DNA from: Oceanimonas smirnovii ATCC BAA-899
GTDB lineage: Bacteria; Pseudomonadota; Gammaproteobacteria; Enterobacterales; Aeromonadaceae
Length of the DNA stretch: 64,000 nucleotides
Assembly (NCBI RefSeq): GCF_000381965.1
Contig: NZ_KB908454.1
Coordinates: forward strand, 221,724-285,723
Direction: 5' to 3'
Shown: positions 44,523 through 53,114 of the stretch, one piece after another
How positions within the stretch are numbered: position 1 is the first letter of the stretch
How the letters are laid out: each line of letters begins with the position of its first letter
The notes under the pieces: model-generated
What the model saw: only the letters and a program-made list of their open reading frames with translations
Database searches by the model: none
Told to the model about the DNA's origin: nothing
Made by a program: the position numbers and the translations under genes

Positions 44523-45710
44523 TCAGTTTTTGTTTACGGAGGGCGGCTGCACGCCAAATACCTGAGACAGATAAGCCAGATAACCGGCGTCTTCACACAT
44601 GGCCTTGCCAGGGCTGTCGGACAGTTTGGCTACTGCCTGGCCGTTACAGCGGGTCATTTTAATCACCATGCTGAGCGGCGGCGTGCTGGTCACGTCATTG
44701 GTCAGGTGGGTGCCAATACCAAAGGCCGGCCGGCACTGTCCGGCAAAGCGCTGATACAGCTCCAGTGCCTTGCTGACCGTGAGTGAGTCACTGTAGACCA
44801 GCCGCTTGCCGTTGGGGTCGATTTTCAGCTTGCGGTAGTGGGCCAGGGCTTTTTCGGTCCAGATAACCGGATCGCCCGAGTCGTGGCGCAGGCCGTCGAA
44901 CAGCTTGGCGTAGTAGAGATCAAAGTCCTGCAAAAACGCATCCATGCCCACCACATCGGTCAGGGCAATGCCCAGCCGGCCGCGATATTCACTCACCCAG
45001 GCGTCGAGTGCTGCTTTCTGGCTGTCTATCAGGCGCGGGCCCAGCGCCTGAAAGGCCTGCAAAAATTCATGGGCCATGGTGCCCATGGGCGGGCGGTCAA
45101 TCAGCCGTGACAGCGCCAGGTTGCTGGTGCCGGAAAACTGTGTGGGCAGACCGGCGGCCAGGGTTTGCACCACTTCTTGTTGCCATCTGGCAGAAAAGCG
45201 CCGGCGGGTGCCAAAGTCGGAAAAGCGAAAGCCCTCTGCCGGTGCCAGCAGGTCCATTTTTTGTTGCGTGCGCGCCCGTGCCTGCTCCCAGTCGGGCTGA
45301 GGATAATGATGGCGGCAATACACCTCGCTGATAATGGCCAGCAGCGGCACTTCAAACAGAATGGTGTGCAGCCAGGGGCCGCGAATGCTGAGTTCCAGCC
45401 GGCCGTTAACGCATTCAAGGTGCACAAAGCGCCGGTCGAGCCGGAACAGCCGTAAAAAGTGAATAAAGTCGGGTTTGATATAATCGAGACCGGCCAGATA
45501 ATTCAGCTCGTCATCGCTGAGCTGCAGTGTGCATAAGTGGTCAATTTCCCGGCTGATGTCGTTAAAGCAGGCTGAAAAGTCCACATTTGGGGTGCGGCAG
45601 CGAAACCGGTATTCCACTTCGGCGGCCGGATGCTGATGCAGCACCGCCTGCATCATGGTGTATTTATAGAGGTCGGTGTCGAGCAGTGTGGTGATCACGG
45701 GCTCAGTCAT
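44523..45710 (-). CDS. pncB: Nicotinate phosphoribosyltransferase
   Basis: This is a 395-residue enzyme making nicotinate mononucleotide from nicotinate and PRPP for NAD salvage. LLDTDLYKYTMMQAVL at the N-terminus, GTSNLALSR, MAHEFLQAF and FDGLRHDSGDP (which holds the His phosphorylated during ATP coupling in some homologues) are typical. The ATG at 45710 was chosen over the in-frame start at 45743 because the family begins with MTEP-like sequence. The start overlaps the end of the nicotinamidase gene, forming a salvage operon. Confidence 0.95.
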   Translation of the reverse strand: MTEPVITTLLDTDLYKYTMMQAVLHQHPAAEVEYRFRCRTPNVDFSACFNDISREIDHLCTLQLSDDELNYLAGLDYIKPDFIHFLRLFRLDRRFVHLECVNGRLELSIRGPWLHTILFEVPLLAIISEVYCRHHYPQPDWEQARARTQQKMDLLAPAEGFRFSDFGTRRRFSARWQQEVVQTLAAGLPTQFSGTSNLALSRLIDRPPMGTMAHEFLQAFQALGPRLIDSQKAALDAWVSEYRGRLGIALTDVVGMDAFLQDFDLYYAKLFDGLRHDSGDPVIWTEKALAHYRKLKIDPNGKRLVYSDSLTVSKALELYQRFAGQCRPAFGIGTHLTNDVTSTPPLSMVIKMTRCNGQAVAKLSDSPGKAMCEDAGYLAYLSQVFGVQPPSVNKN

Positions 45711-46350
45711 GGGCCTGCTCCAGCTCGCCGGCATGCTGCACAAAGTGCGCGCCCAGCTGAATCATCTCGGCAATGGCCCTCTCCGTTGTGTCATCGGCCA
45801 CGCCCCGGGTGGCGGCACGGTTTATAATGACAGTAAAGCCGGCGGCCAGCAGCTGCCTGACAGTGTGAAACACACAATAATCGGTGGCCAGGCCGCCAAT
45901 GATGACGGTGCTGATGCGGTTGCCGTGCAAGTATTCAATCAGGCCGGTGCTTTGGCGCTCTGCCATGTCGTGATAGCAGGCACCGTAGGGGTGCATGTCG
46001 GGCTCCACGCCTTTCCATACAAAAAAGTCATAATCGGCCGGGTGGGGCAGGCCGTCGAGCAGCTCAAAGCCTCGGGTGCCGGGCACGGCGTGCAGGGGCC
46101 AGCGAATATCGACGTTGTCACCTTCCACCGGACTGAACGCGGGCTTGTCATCACTGGCTACCCAGACGGCTTGCGGTGAGTGAGCGTCTTTGGAGCCCAG
46201 GCGCAGGCCGGCAAAGGCGGCCTGGCGGTTAAGCTCTTCGGCAATGGTATCGCCACCGGCTACCGGCAGCTCTTCGGGGCAGGCGGGAGTGAAAGTATAC
46301 TGGGCATCTACGTCCAGACTGGCTACCCTGTGTTTGGCGGGCAATTTCAT
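45703..46350 (-). CDS. pncA: Nicotinamidase-like cysteine hydrolase
   Basis: This is a 215-residue isochorismatase-fold hydrolase that deamidates nicotinamide to nicotinate. The Asp-Lys-Cys triad is probably the Asp of VASLDVDAQ, the Lys of FVWKGVEP and the Cys of LATDYCVFHT. The metal-site region with SKDAHSP and RWPLHAVPG is also present. The start at 46350 follows an AGGAG ribosome site; a longer in-frame start at 46512 lacks family support. It is coupled to pncB, which uses its product. Confidence 0.92.
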   Translation of the reverse strand: MKLPAKHRVASLDVDAQYTFTPACPEELPVAGGDTIAEELNRQAAFAGLRLGSKDAHSPQAVWVASDDKPAFSPVEGDNVDIRWPLHAVPGTRGFELLDGLPHPADYDFFVWKGVEPDMHPYGACYHDMAERQSTGLIEYLHGNRISTVIIGGLATDYCVFHTVRQLLAAGFTVIINRAATRGVADDTTERAIAEMIQLGAHFVQHAGELEQAHD

Positions 46351-46497
46351 CAAGGCCGTCTCCTGTTTGTTATGTGTGGCAAAGGGCACTGCATAGCACT
46401 GTTTTTTAATATTGTTTTGATTGAGTCTAATGTTAATTTGGTTCAGTATCGCCCCCATTCGGGGTGTTCTCCCCTCATTAAGCCAAAGGTGACCGTA

Positions 46498-46839
46498 ATG
46501 AGCCAGCTCCACCAGACAGAATATCAGCGTTTTATCGATCAGGTTAAAGCCGACAATGTGATGTGGGGGCTTCGCTTCGGAGACGAGTGGGTGGTGTGTG
46601 ACTCCACCGAGTTTGAGGATACCGAAGTGATGCCGGTGTGGTCTACCAAAGCTGAGGCTCAGGCCCAGTGCGTGGATGAGTGGGCCCAGTATGAGCCGTT
46701 TGAGATCACGCTGGCCGAGTTTCTGGAAATTTGGGTGGAAGACCTGTCGGAAGACGGCGTGCGCATTGGCCCCAACTGGAACGAAGAGCTTGATGGTATC
46801 GAGCTGGATGTGCTGGAAATGGTGAAAGAATTCGCCTGA
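46498..46839 (+). CDS. DUF2750 domain protein
   Basis: This is a 113-residue acidic cytosolic protein with the DUF2750 pattern: an N-terminal helix, GDEWVVCDS, MPVWSTKAEA, ITLAEFLEIWV and a terminal IGPNW segment. No function is known for the family. It is divergent from pncA with a 147-base gap and stands alone. The fold resembles small immunity-like or SMI1-like proteins only in a general way. Confidence 0.82.
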   Translation: MSQLHQTEYQRFIDQVKADNVMWGLRFGDEWVVCDSTEFEDTEVMPVWSTKAEAQAQCVDEWAQYEPFEITLAEFLEIWVEDLSEDGVRIGPNWNEELDGIELDVLEMVKEFA

Positions 46840-46866
46840 CGGCTGCTAAGTCGGGAAAAGAATCGA

Positions 46867-46940
46867 TTTCACGACACGCTTCAAGCACTTCCATGTGACG
46901 CTCGGCAAATGCCATCCATGGCATTTGATCGGTCGTGAAA
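46867..46940. repeat. Nested inverted repeat between DUF2750 and the HAD gene
   Basis: An inner perfect stem CAAATGCCA-TCCA-TGGCATTTG (46906-46927) sits inside an outer inverted pair TTTCACGAC (46867-46875) and GTCGTGAAA (46932-46940). No T-run follows on either strand. It lies between convergent genes, so an mRNA-end structure, protein-binding site or small RNA are all possible. Confidence 0.6.
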
Positions 46941-47005
46941 CCGGCTCCTTTCCCCTCCTTGTTCAGGCATCGGCGTTGTCTGTTTATGCTTTTATAGCTG
47001 GTCGC

Positions 47006-47671
47006 TTACGGCTGTTTTTTCAGCGTCCAGTTCAGCTGCTGCCAGCCTCGCTCGGCGGCGATGGCGTTCAGCGCCTCGTTACCGTTGACTACAGCGGCTT
47101 CATCTACGTGCTCCAGCAGCGGTAAATCGTTGCTGGAGTCGCTGTAGCCGTAGCAAAAGTCCGGCTCAACATTGTGATCCCGCAGCCAGTGACCCAGGCG
47201 CACTACCTTTCCTTGCTGAAAACTGAAAACACCTTCCGGCCGGCCGCTGTAGCGGCCGTTCACGACTTCCACCTGCACACCAATGGCGTCTTCCACTCCC
47301 AGATAATGCGCGATGGGCCTGACCAGGTGCTCGCCGGTGGCGGAAATGATCAGGCAGCGGTGCCCCTGAGCCTTGTGCCACGCCAGCCGCTGCCGCGCCT
47401 CGGGGTAGACAATGGGGGCAATATGGTGAGTGATAAATTCCGCTGCCAGCCGGCTGATCTCTGCCGTAGTACGGCCTTCCAGCGGTGCCAGGGTTAATGC
47501 CACATAGGCCGGCATATCCAGGGTGCCGGCATAGTAGTCCTGCATCATGCGGCGGTCTTGCGCCAGCAGGGCGTTGCTTACCAGGCCGCGCCCGGCCAGA
47601 AAATTTAGCCACAAAGTGGCAGAATCACCGGCAATCAGGGTTTCATCCAGATCAAAAATGGCCAGGTTCAT
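47006..47671 (-). CDS. HAD-IB family phosphatase (SerB-like)
   Basis: This is a 221-residue haloacid-dehalogenase-fold phosphatase. Motif I FDLDETL (nucleophile first Asp), motif II IISATGEHL, and the motif III/IV region GKVVRLGHW with YGYSDSSNDLPLL are in order, with a helical cap between motifs I and II. The family dephosphorylates small metabolites such as phosphoserine. It is the last gene of a six-gene ABC transporter operon, starting in the stop of the ATPase gene, so it may act on the imported compound. Confidence 0.88.
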   Translation of the reverse strand: MNLAIFDLDETLIAGDSATLWLNFLAGRGLVSNALLAQDRRMMQDYYAGTLDMPAYVALTLAPLEGRTTAEISRLAAEFITHHIAPIVYPEARQRLAWHKAQGHRCLIISATGEHLVRPIAHYLGVEDAIGVQVEVVNGRYSGRPEGVFSFQQGKVVRLGHWLRDHNVEPDFCYGYSDSSNDLPLLEHVDEAAVVNGNEALNAIAAERGWQQLNWTLKKQP

Positions 47672-48687
47672 CAGGCAACCTCTTTCAGTTCATTCCTTGG
47701 TAACAGCAGCTCCACGGGCGTGCCGGCGGCCAGCAGCGAGGCCGGGCCCCGGTTAAGGGTATCCACCTCCAGGGTGGCGTGGGCCAGCCGCATGCGGTAG
47801 CGGATCACGTTGCCCAGCAGCTGGTGGTGCTCCACTTGGGCCGGCAACGGAGCGGTCATGGCCGGACCATAGTCGCGGCCCGGCTCGCGAATGTAAATGG
47901 TCTCGGGGCGAATGGCCAGCCGGCCGCGAATGCGCAGGCCGAACAGGGCGGCGGCCTGCTCCGGTTCGAGCAGGTTGTAGCTGCCCATAAAGCTCGCCAC
48001 AAAGTCATTGGCGGGGCGCGTGTAAACGCCCTCGGCGGTGCCGGCCTGCACTATGCTGCCCTGGTTCATCACAAAGATGCGATCCGACAGGGTCAGGGCT
48101 TCTTCCTGATCGTGGGTCACGAATACCGTGGTCAGTTCAAGCTGTTGCTGAATGCGCCGGATCTGCTCGCGCAGCCGCTTGCGAATGGGGGCGTCCAGCG
48201 CCGACAGCGGCTCGTCCAGCAGCAGAATACGCGGCTGCACCACCAATGCCCGGGCCAGGGCCACCCGCTGGCGCTGGCCACCGGACAGCTGGCTGGGATA
48301 GTGCTTTTCCCGGCCTTGCAGGCCCACCAGCTCCACGGCTTCCGCCACCCGGCGGTTCAGCTCGGCCCTGTTCAGCTTTTGCATACTCAGGCCAAAGGCG
48401 ATGTTGCCGGCCACCGTCAGATTGGGAAACAGGGCATAGCTCTGAAACACCATGCCGATGCCCCGCTTCTGGGGCTTGAGATGGGTGATGTCTTCACCGG
48501 CCACCCGAATATGGCCGTGGTCCGGGCTGACCAGACCGGCCAGGCTGCGCAGCAGGGTCGACTTGCCACAGCCCGAGGGACCGAGCAGGGTGACCAGCTC
48601 GCCCCGGCGAATATCGAAGTGAATGTCGCTGAACACGCGAGTGTCGCCAAAGGATTTGGCGAGATGGGCAACTTCCAGATAGAACAT
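47671..48687 (-). CDS. ABC importer ATP-binding protein (PotA/FbpC-like)
   Basis: This is a 338-residue ATPase with Walker A GPSGCGKST, Q-loop MVFQSYALFPNLTV, signature LSGGQRQRVALARAL, Walker B ILLLDEPLSALD and H-loop FVTHDQEEAL. A C-terminal TOBE-like regulatory extension (about 240-330) is typical of iron/polyamine/2-aminoethylphosphonate-type importers. It overlaps both neighbours by one base. The substrate is unknown; see the binding protein. Confidence 0.92.
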   Translation of the reverse strand: MFYLEVAHLAKSFGDTRVFSDIHFDIRRGELVTLLGPSGCGKSTLLRSLAGLVSPDHGHIRVAGEDITHLKPQKRGIGMVFQSYALFPNLTVAGNIAFGLSMQKLNRAELNRRVAEAVELVGLQGREKHYPSQLSGGQRQRVALARALVVQPRILLLDEPLSALDAPIRKRLREQIRRIQQQLELTTVFVTHDQEEALTLSDRIFVMNQGSIVQAGTAEGVYTRPANDFVASFMGSYNLLEPEQAAALFGLRIRGRLAIRPETIYIREPGRDYGPAMTAPLPAQVEHHQLLGNVIRYRMRLAHATLEVDTLNRGPASLLAAGTPVELLLPRNELKEVA

Positions 48688-49469
48688 CAGGCGCTCCGGG
48701 ATTGCAGGCGCAGCGCCACCCAGGTGGCGAGGCCGATAAACAGGAAATAGGACATCACCATGGCACTGGTGAAGTGGCCGCTGGTGGTGCGCTGGCTGTA
48801 CAGGTAGACCTGCAGGGTTTCAAAGCGGGTGCCCACCAGCAGGTTGGCAAACACGAACTCCCCGAACAGAAAGGAAAACGCCAGAAACAGGGCGCTGAGC
48901 AGGCCGTTGCGCAGGTTGGGCAGCACCACGCGCAAAAAGGCGCGGGTGGTGCCGGCACCCAGCAGGTGGGCGGCGTCCATCAGGTCGGGCAGGTTAACCG
49001 CCTCCAGGTTGTTGGCCAGGGCCCGGTACATAAAGGGCAGGCTCAGGGTGAAGTAGCACAGCACCAGGATCCAGGGCGTGCCCACCAGGGGCAGCGGGCC
49101 GCCGGCATACAGTTGCAGCAGGCCCACCGACGACACCACCGGCGGCACCGCAAAGGGCAGCAGCACCAGCAGGTTCATCAGCCCTTTGAGTTTGGGAAAG
49201 TAGTAAAACACCACAAATAGCGCCGGCAATATCAGCACCAGGCTGAGCGCAAGCGCCGCCAGGCACACCAGCAGCGAGCGGCCAAAGGCGGCCAGAAAGC
49301 GCTGGTCGGTCCACAGTTTGGCATACCACTCGGTGCTGAACCCCTGCGGCAGAATGTGGGCGCCCCAGCTCTCGGCCAGGGAATAGGCCAGGGTAATGAC
49401 GATGGGGGCGGCCAGAAGAGTGACCAGGGTCCAGACCGTGAGGCGCGCGGACAGCGGGGGCTTAGACAT
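48687..49469 (-). CDS. ABC importer permease 2
   Basis: This is a 260-residue inner-membrane permease with six helices and the EAA-type loop LMDAAHLLGAGTTRAFLRVVLP that docks to the ATPase. The start at 49469 overlaps the end of permease 1. Together with the latter it would form the heterodimeric transport channel. Confidence 0.9.
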   Translation of the reverse strand: MSKPPLSARLTVWTLVTLLAAPIVITLAYSLAESWGAHILPQGFSTEWYAKLWTDQRFLAAFGRSLLVCLAALALSLVLILPALFVVFYYFPKLKGLMNLLVLLPFAVPPVVSSVGLLQLYAGGPLPLVGTPWILVLCYFTLSLPFMYRALANNLEAVNLPDLMDAAHLLGAGTTRAFLRVVLPNLRNGLLSALFLAFSFLFGEFVFANLLVGTRFETLQVYLYSQRTTSGHFTSAMVMSYFLFIGLATWVALRLQSRSA

Positions 49470-50373
49470 GACGACTCCGGGCAACAAGCCACTGGTTAAC
49501 GGCGGTGACCAGCACCAGCAGGGCCATCAGCAGCAGCGACAGCGCCGCCGCCAGCTGGGGCTCGAGGAAGATGTCTCCCGCCACCAGGCCGGCAATTTGA
49601 ATGGTCACCAGGTTGTAGTTGCTGGTCATCAGCGCATAGGTGCTGGCGTAGGCGCCGAGGGCATTGGCCAGCAGTATGATAAAGGTGCCGAGCAGGGCCG
49701 GACTCAGCACCGGCAGCACCACCCGCAGCCAGTAGCGTATCGGGCCGGCCCCCAGCAGAGCGGCGGCGTCGCGCCAGTCGTCGCGCACGGCGTCAAAGGC
49801 CGGGTACAGCAACAGCACCGCCAGCGGCACCTGAAAGTAGGTGTAGAGCACCAGCAGGCCGCCACGGGAATAGAGATTGAACTGCTCGGCCAGCCCCAGC
49901 TGCTGCAGTAACAGGGTCAGGGCGCCGTTCATGCCCAGTAGCACGATAAAGGCAAAGGCCAGGGGCACGCCGGAAAAGTTGCTGGCCATGGTGGTAAAGG
50001 CCACCACGGCGTTTTGCAGCCGGCCCGGCACCCGCCGCAGTGCCGCCGTTCCCAGAGTGGCAATGGCCAGGCCCGCCAGGCTGGACCAGAACGCCAGATC
50101 CAGGCTGTTGGTAAAGGACTGGTGATACCAGGGAGAGCCGAGGATCTCGCGAAAGTGGGCCAGGCTCCAGTCGCCGCCCGCCTGAAAGGCGTTAATGGCG
50201 ACCCAGGCAATGGGCGCCAGCTGAAACAGGGTAAACACCAGGCCAAAGGGCAGCAGCAACAGCAGCGGCAGCCGGCGCCGCCAGGCCGAAGGGCGGGCGG
50301 CCGAGAAGCTGCCGGTGTTCACGGGAGCCGCGGTGTGTGAGGGCCGGTCGGTGGTCAGGGCAAGATCGGTCAT
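49462..50373 (-). CDS. ABC importer permease 1
   Basis: This is a 303-residue permease with about six helices, including the EAA-type loop WRDAAALLGAGPIRYWLRVVLP near residue 205. A hydrophilic N-terminal tail of about 35 residues precedes helix 1. The ATG at 50373 overlaps the stop of the phosphodiesterase-like gene (ATGA); a longer in-frame start at 50439 lies inside that gene. Confidence 0.9.
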   Translation of the reverse strand: MTDLALTTDRPSHTAAPVNTGSFSAARPSAWRRRLPLLLLLPFGLVFTLFQLAPIAWVAINAFQAGGDWSLAHFREILGSPWYHQSFTNSLDLAFWSSLAGLAIATLGTAALRRVPGRLQNAVVAFTTMASNFSGVPLAFAFIVLLGMNGALTLLLQQLGLAEQFNLYSRGGLLVLYTYFQVPLAVLLLYPAFDAVRDDWRDAAALLGAGPIRYWLRVVLPVLSPALLGTFIILLANALGAYASTYALMTSNYNLVTIQIAGLVAGDIFLEPQLAAALSLLLMALLVLVTAVNQWLVARSRHV

Positions 50374-51173
50374 ATCAGCAGCTCCCGGCACTGGGGTTTG
50401 TGGTGATCCAGGCCGAGCAGGCTGGCCAGGGTGCCGCACAGCTCGGTCTGGCGCGGGTGGGCGTGGCGGTCGTGACTGAATGCCGAGCCCAGCACAAACA
50501 GCGGCACTTCCCGCTCTTCCGGCAGGGCACCGCTGTGGCTGCGATCCCGGTTCATGCCGTGATCACTGGTGATCATCAGCTGATAGCCTTGCTGCAGCCA
50601 GCGCGGCACATAATCGGCCAGCAACAGATCGAAGTGGCGGGCGCTGTTGCGGTACTGGGAGGAGTCCAGGCCGAACTGGTGGCCGGCATGGTCCACGTTC
50701 ATCGGGTGGATCAGCAGCAGATCCGGATCCGCGCCTTGGCGCAGCCACTCGGCGTCGAGCAGCAGGTGGCTGTCGGGGTAGTCGTCCTGGTGGTAGAAAA
50801 TGCCGTGCTGAATGGGCAGCTGTGGGTCCTGGGTAAAGCGATCCCGCAGCGGATCGTAGGGCGCGCGGTTGTACAGCTCGCTCATCCAGTGGTAGGCCGC
50901 CGCCGCCGTGGTGAGGCCGGCGCGCTGAGCCAGGTGAAACAGGCTGGTTTCGTTGCTCAAACGCACCACGCCGTTGTGCACCACGTCGTGATCCACCGGC
51001 CGGGTGCCGGTGAGAATGGTTTCATACAAGGGGCGTGACAGCGCCGGCAGCTCGCACTGCAGCTTGTAGCCGGTGGCGCGCCCCGCTTCGGTCATGGCCA
51101 GCAGGTAGCCCAGGCTGTGCCGGGCTACCTCGTGGGCCAAACCGTCAATGATGATCAGTATGACCTTGTGCAT
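50370..51173 (-). CDS. Alkaline phosphatase-superfamily phosphodiesterase/pyrophosphatase-like protein
   Basis: This is a 267-residue member of the type I phosphodiesterase/nucleotide pyrophosphatase group. Metal-site motifs are VILIIIDGL (Asp), NVDHAGHQFG and MITSDHGMN. The nucleophile is probably the Ser or a Thr in ALSRPLYETILTGT. No signal peptide is visible, so it acts in the cytoplasm, unusual for this superfamily. It lies 2 bases after the binding-protein gene and overlaps the permease gene. Cleavage of an imported phosphodiester or phosphonate is a reasonable inference. Confidence 0.82.
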   Translation of the reverse strand: MHKVILIIIDGLAHEVARHSLGYLLAMTEAGRATGYKLQCELPALSRPLYETILTGTRPVDHDVVHNGVVRLSNETSLFHLAQRAGLTTAAAAYHWMSELYNRAPYDPLRDRFTQDPQLPIQHGIFYHQDDYPDSHLLLDAEWLRQGADPDLLLIHPMNVDHAGHQFGLDSSQYRNSARHFDLLLADYVPRWLQQGYQLMITSDHGMNRDRSHSGALPEEREVPLFVLGSAFSHDRHAHPRQTELCGTLASLLGLDHHKPQCRELLI

Positions 51174-51175
51174 GC

Positions 51176-52222
51176 TTACCTCTGCTGGTGCACCAGCACT
51201 TCGGTCTGCCACTGGCGCGGCAGGCGCTTGGTGCTTTGCTCCCAGGTGCCGAAGTCGGCAATGGGGCGGGCATTGGCGTACATCTCGTTGGGCAGCAGCC
51301 TGGCCTGCACGTCGTCGGGCAGGGTGACGTTACTGCGAATGGGGCGGGCATAGCCCCGGGCCAGGTTGATCTGGCCCGCGTCGCTCAGAATGTACTCCCG
51401 CGCCAGCTTGGCGGCGTTGGGGTGCTTGGCGTACTTGTTGATGATGGTGGCATAGCCGGAGATCAGGGAGCCGTCCGACGGGATCACCACGGTAAAGCGA
51501 TCCCGGTCGATTTGATCCCGGTAGTTGAGGGCGTTGAAGTCCCACAGCACCGCCATTTCAATTTCACCTTTTTCCAGGTTGGCGATATTGGTGTCCACCG
51601 GCGACAGCCGGCCCTGGCGGGCCAGATCCGCAAACAGATCCAGCGCCGGGCTCAGGTCGGACTCGTCTCCGCCCAGGGCAAAGGCGGCGGCCAGAATGGC
51701 GCTGTTGGCCTGAGCGGCCACGCCCACATCCCCCACTGTGACCTGATAGTCGCCGTCGCGCAGATCTGCCCAGGAGGTAGGCACCTTTTTTACCAGCTCG
51801 TTGTTGACGATAAAGGCGATGGTGCCGGTATAGCCCAGCATCCAGTGGCCGTCTGCATCCTTGGCCCAGTCGGGGATCTCGTTCCAGGTGGACGGCTTGT
51901 AGGGCTGAGTGACGCCCTGCTGCACGGCGATGGGGGCAAAGGCGGCGCCCACGTCACCGATGTCGGCGGTGGCATCCTCTTTTTCGGCGGCGAACTTGGC
52001 GATTTCCTGGGCCGAGCTCATGTCGGTGTCCTGATGTTTCAGGCCGTACTGGCTACCCAGATCCCGCCAGGTATCCTTCCAGTTGGCCCAGCTGTCGGGC
52101 ATGCCGACGCTGTTGACCTGGCCTTCGGCCCGGGCCCTGGCTTCCAGCTCGCTGAGATCGGCGGCCTGGGCGGTGGTGCCCAAGGCCAGGGTAAGCAGAC
52201 TTGCGGTGAACAGCTGTTTCAT
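51176..52222 (-). CDS. ABC importer periplasmic substrate-binding protein
   Basis: This is a 348-residue type 2 periplasmic binding protein with a signal peptide (MKQLFTASLLTLALGTTAQA, cleavage about residue 20). The fold resembles the iron/thiamine/2-aminoethylphosphonate/polyamine group (YTGTIAFIVNNELVKKVPTSWADL; AILAAAFALGGDE). It is the first gene of the operon and is divergent from the lapG-like gene across 168 bases. The two phosphatase-type enzymes encoded with it suggest an organophosphate ligand such as an aminoalkylphosphonate or glycerophosphodiester. This is not proven. Confidence 0.88.
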   Translation of the reverse strand: MKQLFTASLLTLALGTTAQAADLSELEARARAEGQVNSVGMPDSWANWKDTWRDLGSQYGLKHQDTDMSSAQEIAKFAAEKEDATADIGDVGAAFAPIAVQQGVTQPYKPSTWNEIPDWAKDADGHWMLGYTGTIAFIVNNELVKKVPTSWADLRDGDYQVTVGDVGVAAQANSAILAAAFALGGDESDLSPALDLFADLARQGRLSPVDTNIANLEKGEIEMAVLWDFNALNYRDQIDRDRFTVVIPSDGSLISGYATIINKYAKHPNAAKLAREYILSDAGQINLARGYARPIRSNVTLPDDVQARLLPNEMYANARPIADFGTWEQSTKRLPRQWQTEVLVHQQR

Positions 52223-52390
52223 GAGCGTGATGTCCTTGTGTTTAAAACAAAATGCGCGCCCATGGTAGGGGGGCTTTATGACATTCAGGCGGCAGTTTTA
52301 AGATGATTTTGTGGCGAGGAATGCTCAGAAACTGCCCAGAGTGAGTCCGCTATGTTAGGATGATTCATCATCTCCTTCAGGGCTCACGGA

Positions 52391-53074
52391 ATGCGTAAAG
52401 TAACCATAAGCATGACCTTGCTATTGCTTTTGGGATGGCTTTTCCGTGATCTGCCGCTTTCTTACGGTGCCGGCACCATTCATGTTGATTTTCCCCGTGT
52501 GCATCAGTTGATGGAAGCACGCTACGGGCGTGCAGATATTTCCCGCGAATGGGAGAGCATGCTGAATGACATCAGCGCTTTACCCGAGCAGGAGCGGTTA
52601 AGCCGGGTAAACCGCTTTTTTCACCGTCATCTGCGCTATCAGCTGGATCAGGACTTATGGGGGCAGGAAGATTATTGGGCCACGCCGGTAGAAACCCTGG
52701 GTCGTGGCCTGGGTGATTGTGAAGATTACGCCATTGCGCAGTATCTGAGTTTACGTATGGCGGGGATCAGCGACGATCGCCTGCGCCTTATTTATGTCCG
52801 GGCAAAAATTGGCGGGCCTCGCAGCTCTATTTCGCAAGCGCATATGGTGCTGGGTTATTATGCGACTCCTTCTTCCGATCCGCTGCTGCTGGACAGTTTA
52901 ACTTCCAATATTCTGGCCGGCTCTCAGCGTACCGATTTAACGCCGGTTTTTAGTTTTAACAGTGAAGGCTTGTGGACACCGGGCGCAGCTTCATCAGCCG
53001 CCAATCCGGTGGCGCGGTTATCGCGCTGGCGACAAGTGCTGGAAAAAATTCGACAAGAAGGAGTGAGCTGGTGA
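52391..53074 (+). CDS. lapG: LapG-type periplasmic cysteine protease (BTLCP)
   Basis: This is a 227-residue bacterial transglutaminase-like cysteine protease. An N-terminal hydrophobic segment (about 4-20) targets it to the periplasm. The predicted triad is Cys110 (GLGDCEDYAI), His151 (SQAHMVLGY) and Asp168 (LLLDSLT), with spacing like the Pseudomonas enzyme. LapG cuts the N-terminus of LapA-type adhesins when c-di-GMP falls, releasing them from the surface. Its LapD partner follows 40 bases downstream, and a matching adhesin with a di-alanine site is encoded at 61142. Confidence 0.93.
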   Translation: MRKVTISMTLLLLLGWLFRDLPLSYGAGTIHVDFPRVHQLMEARYGRADISREWESMLNDISALPEQERLSRVNRFFHRHLRYQLDQDLWGQEDYWATPVETLGRGLGDCEDYAIAQYLSLRMAGISDDRLRLIYVRAKIGGPRSSISQAHMVLGYYATPSSDPLLLDSLTSNILAGSQRTDLTPVFSFNSEGLWTPGAASSAANPVARLSRWRQVLEKIRQEGVSW

Positions 53075-53114
53075 AGTACACAGTATTTGTTTATGGCCGC
53101 AGGGAGAAAGTGCT

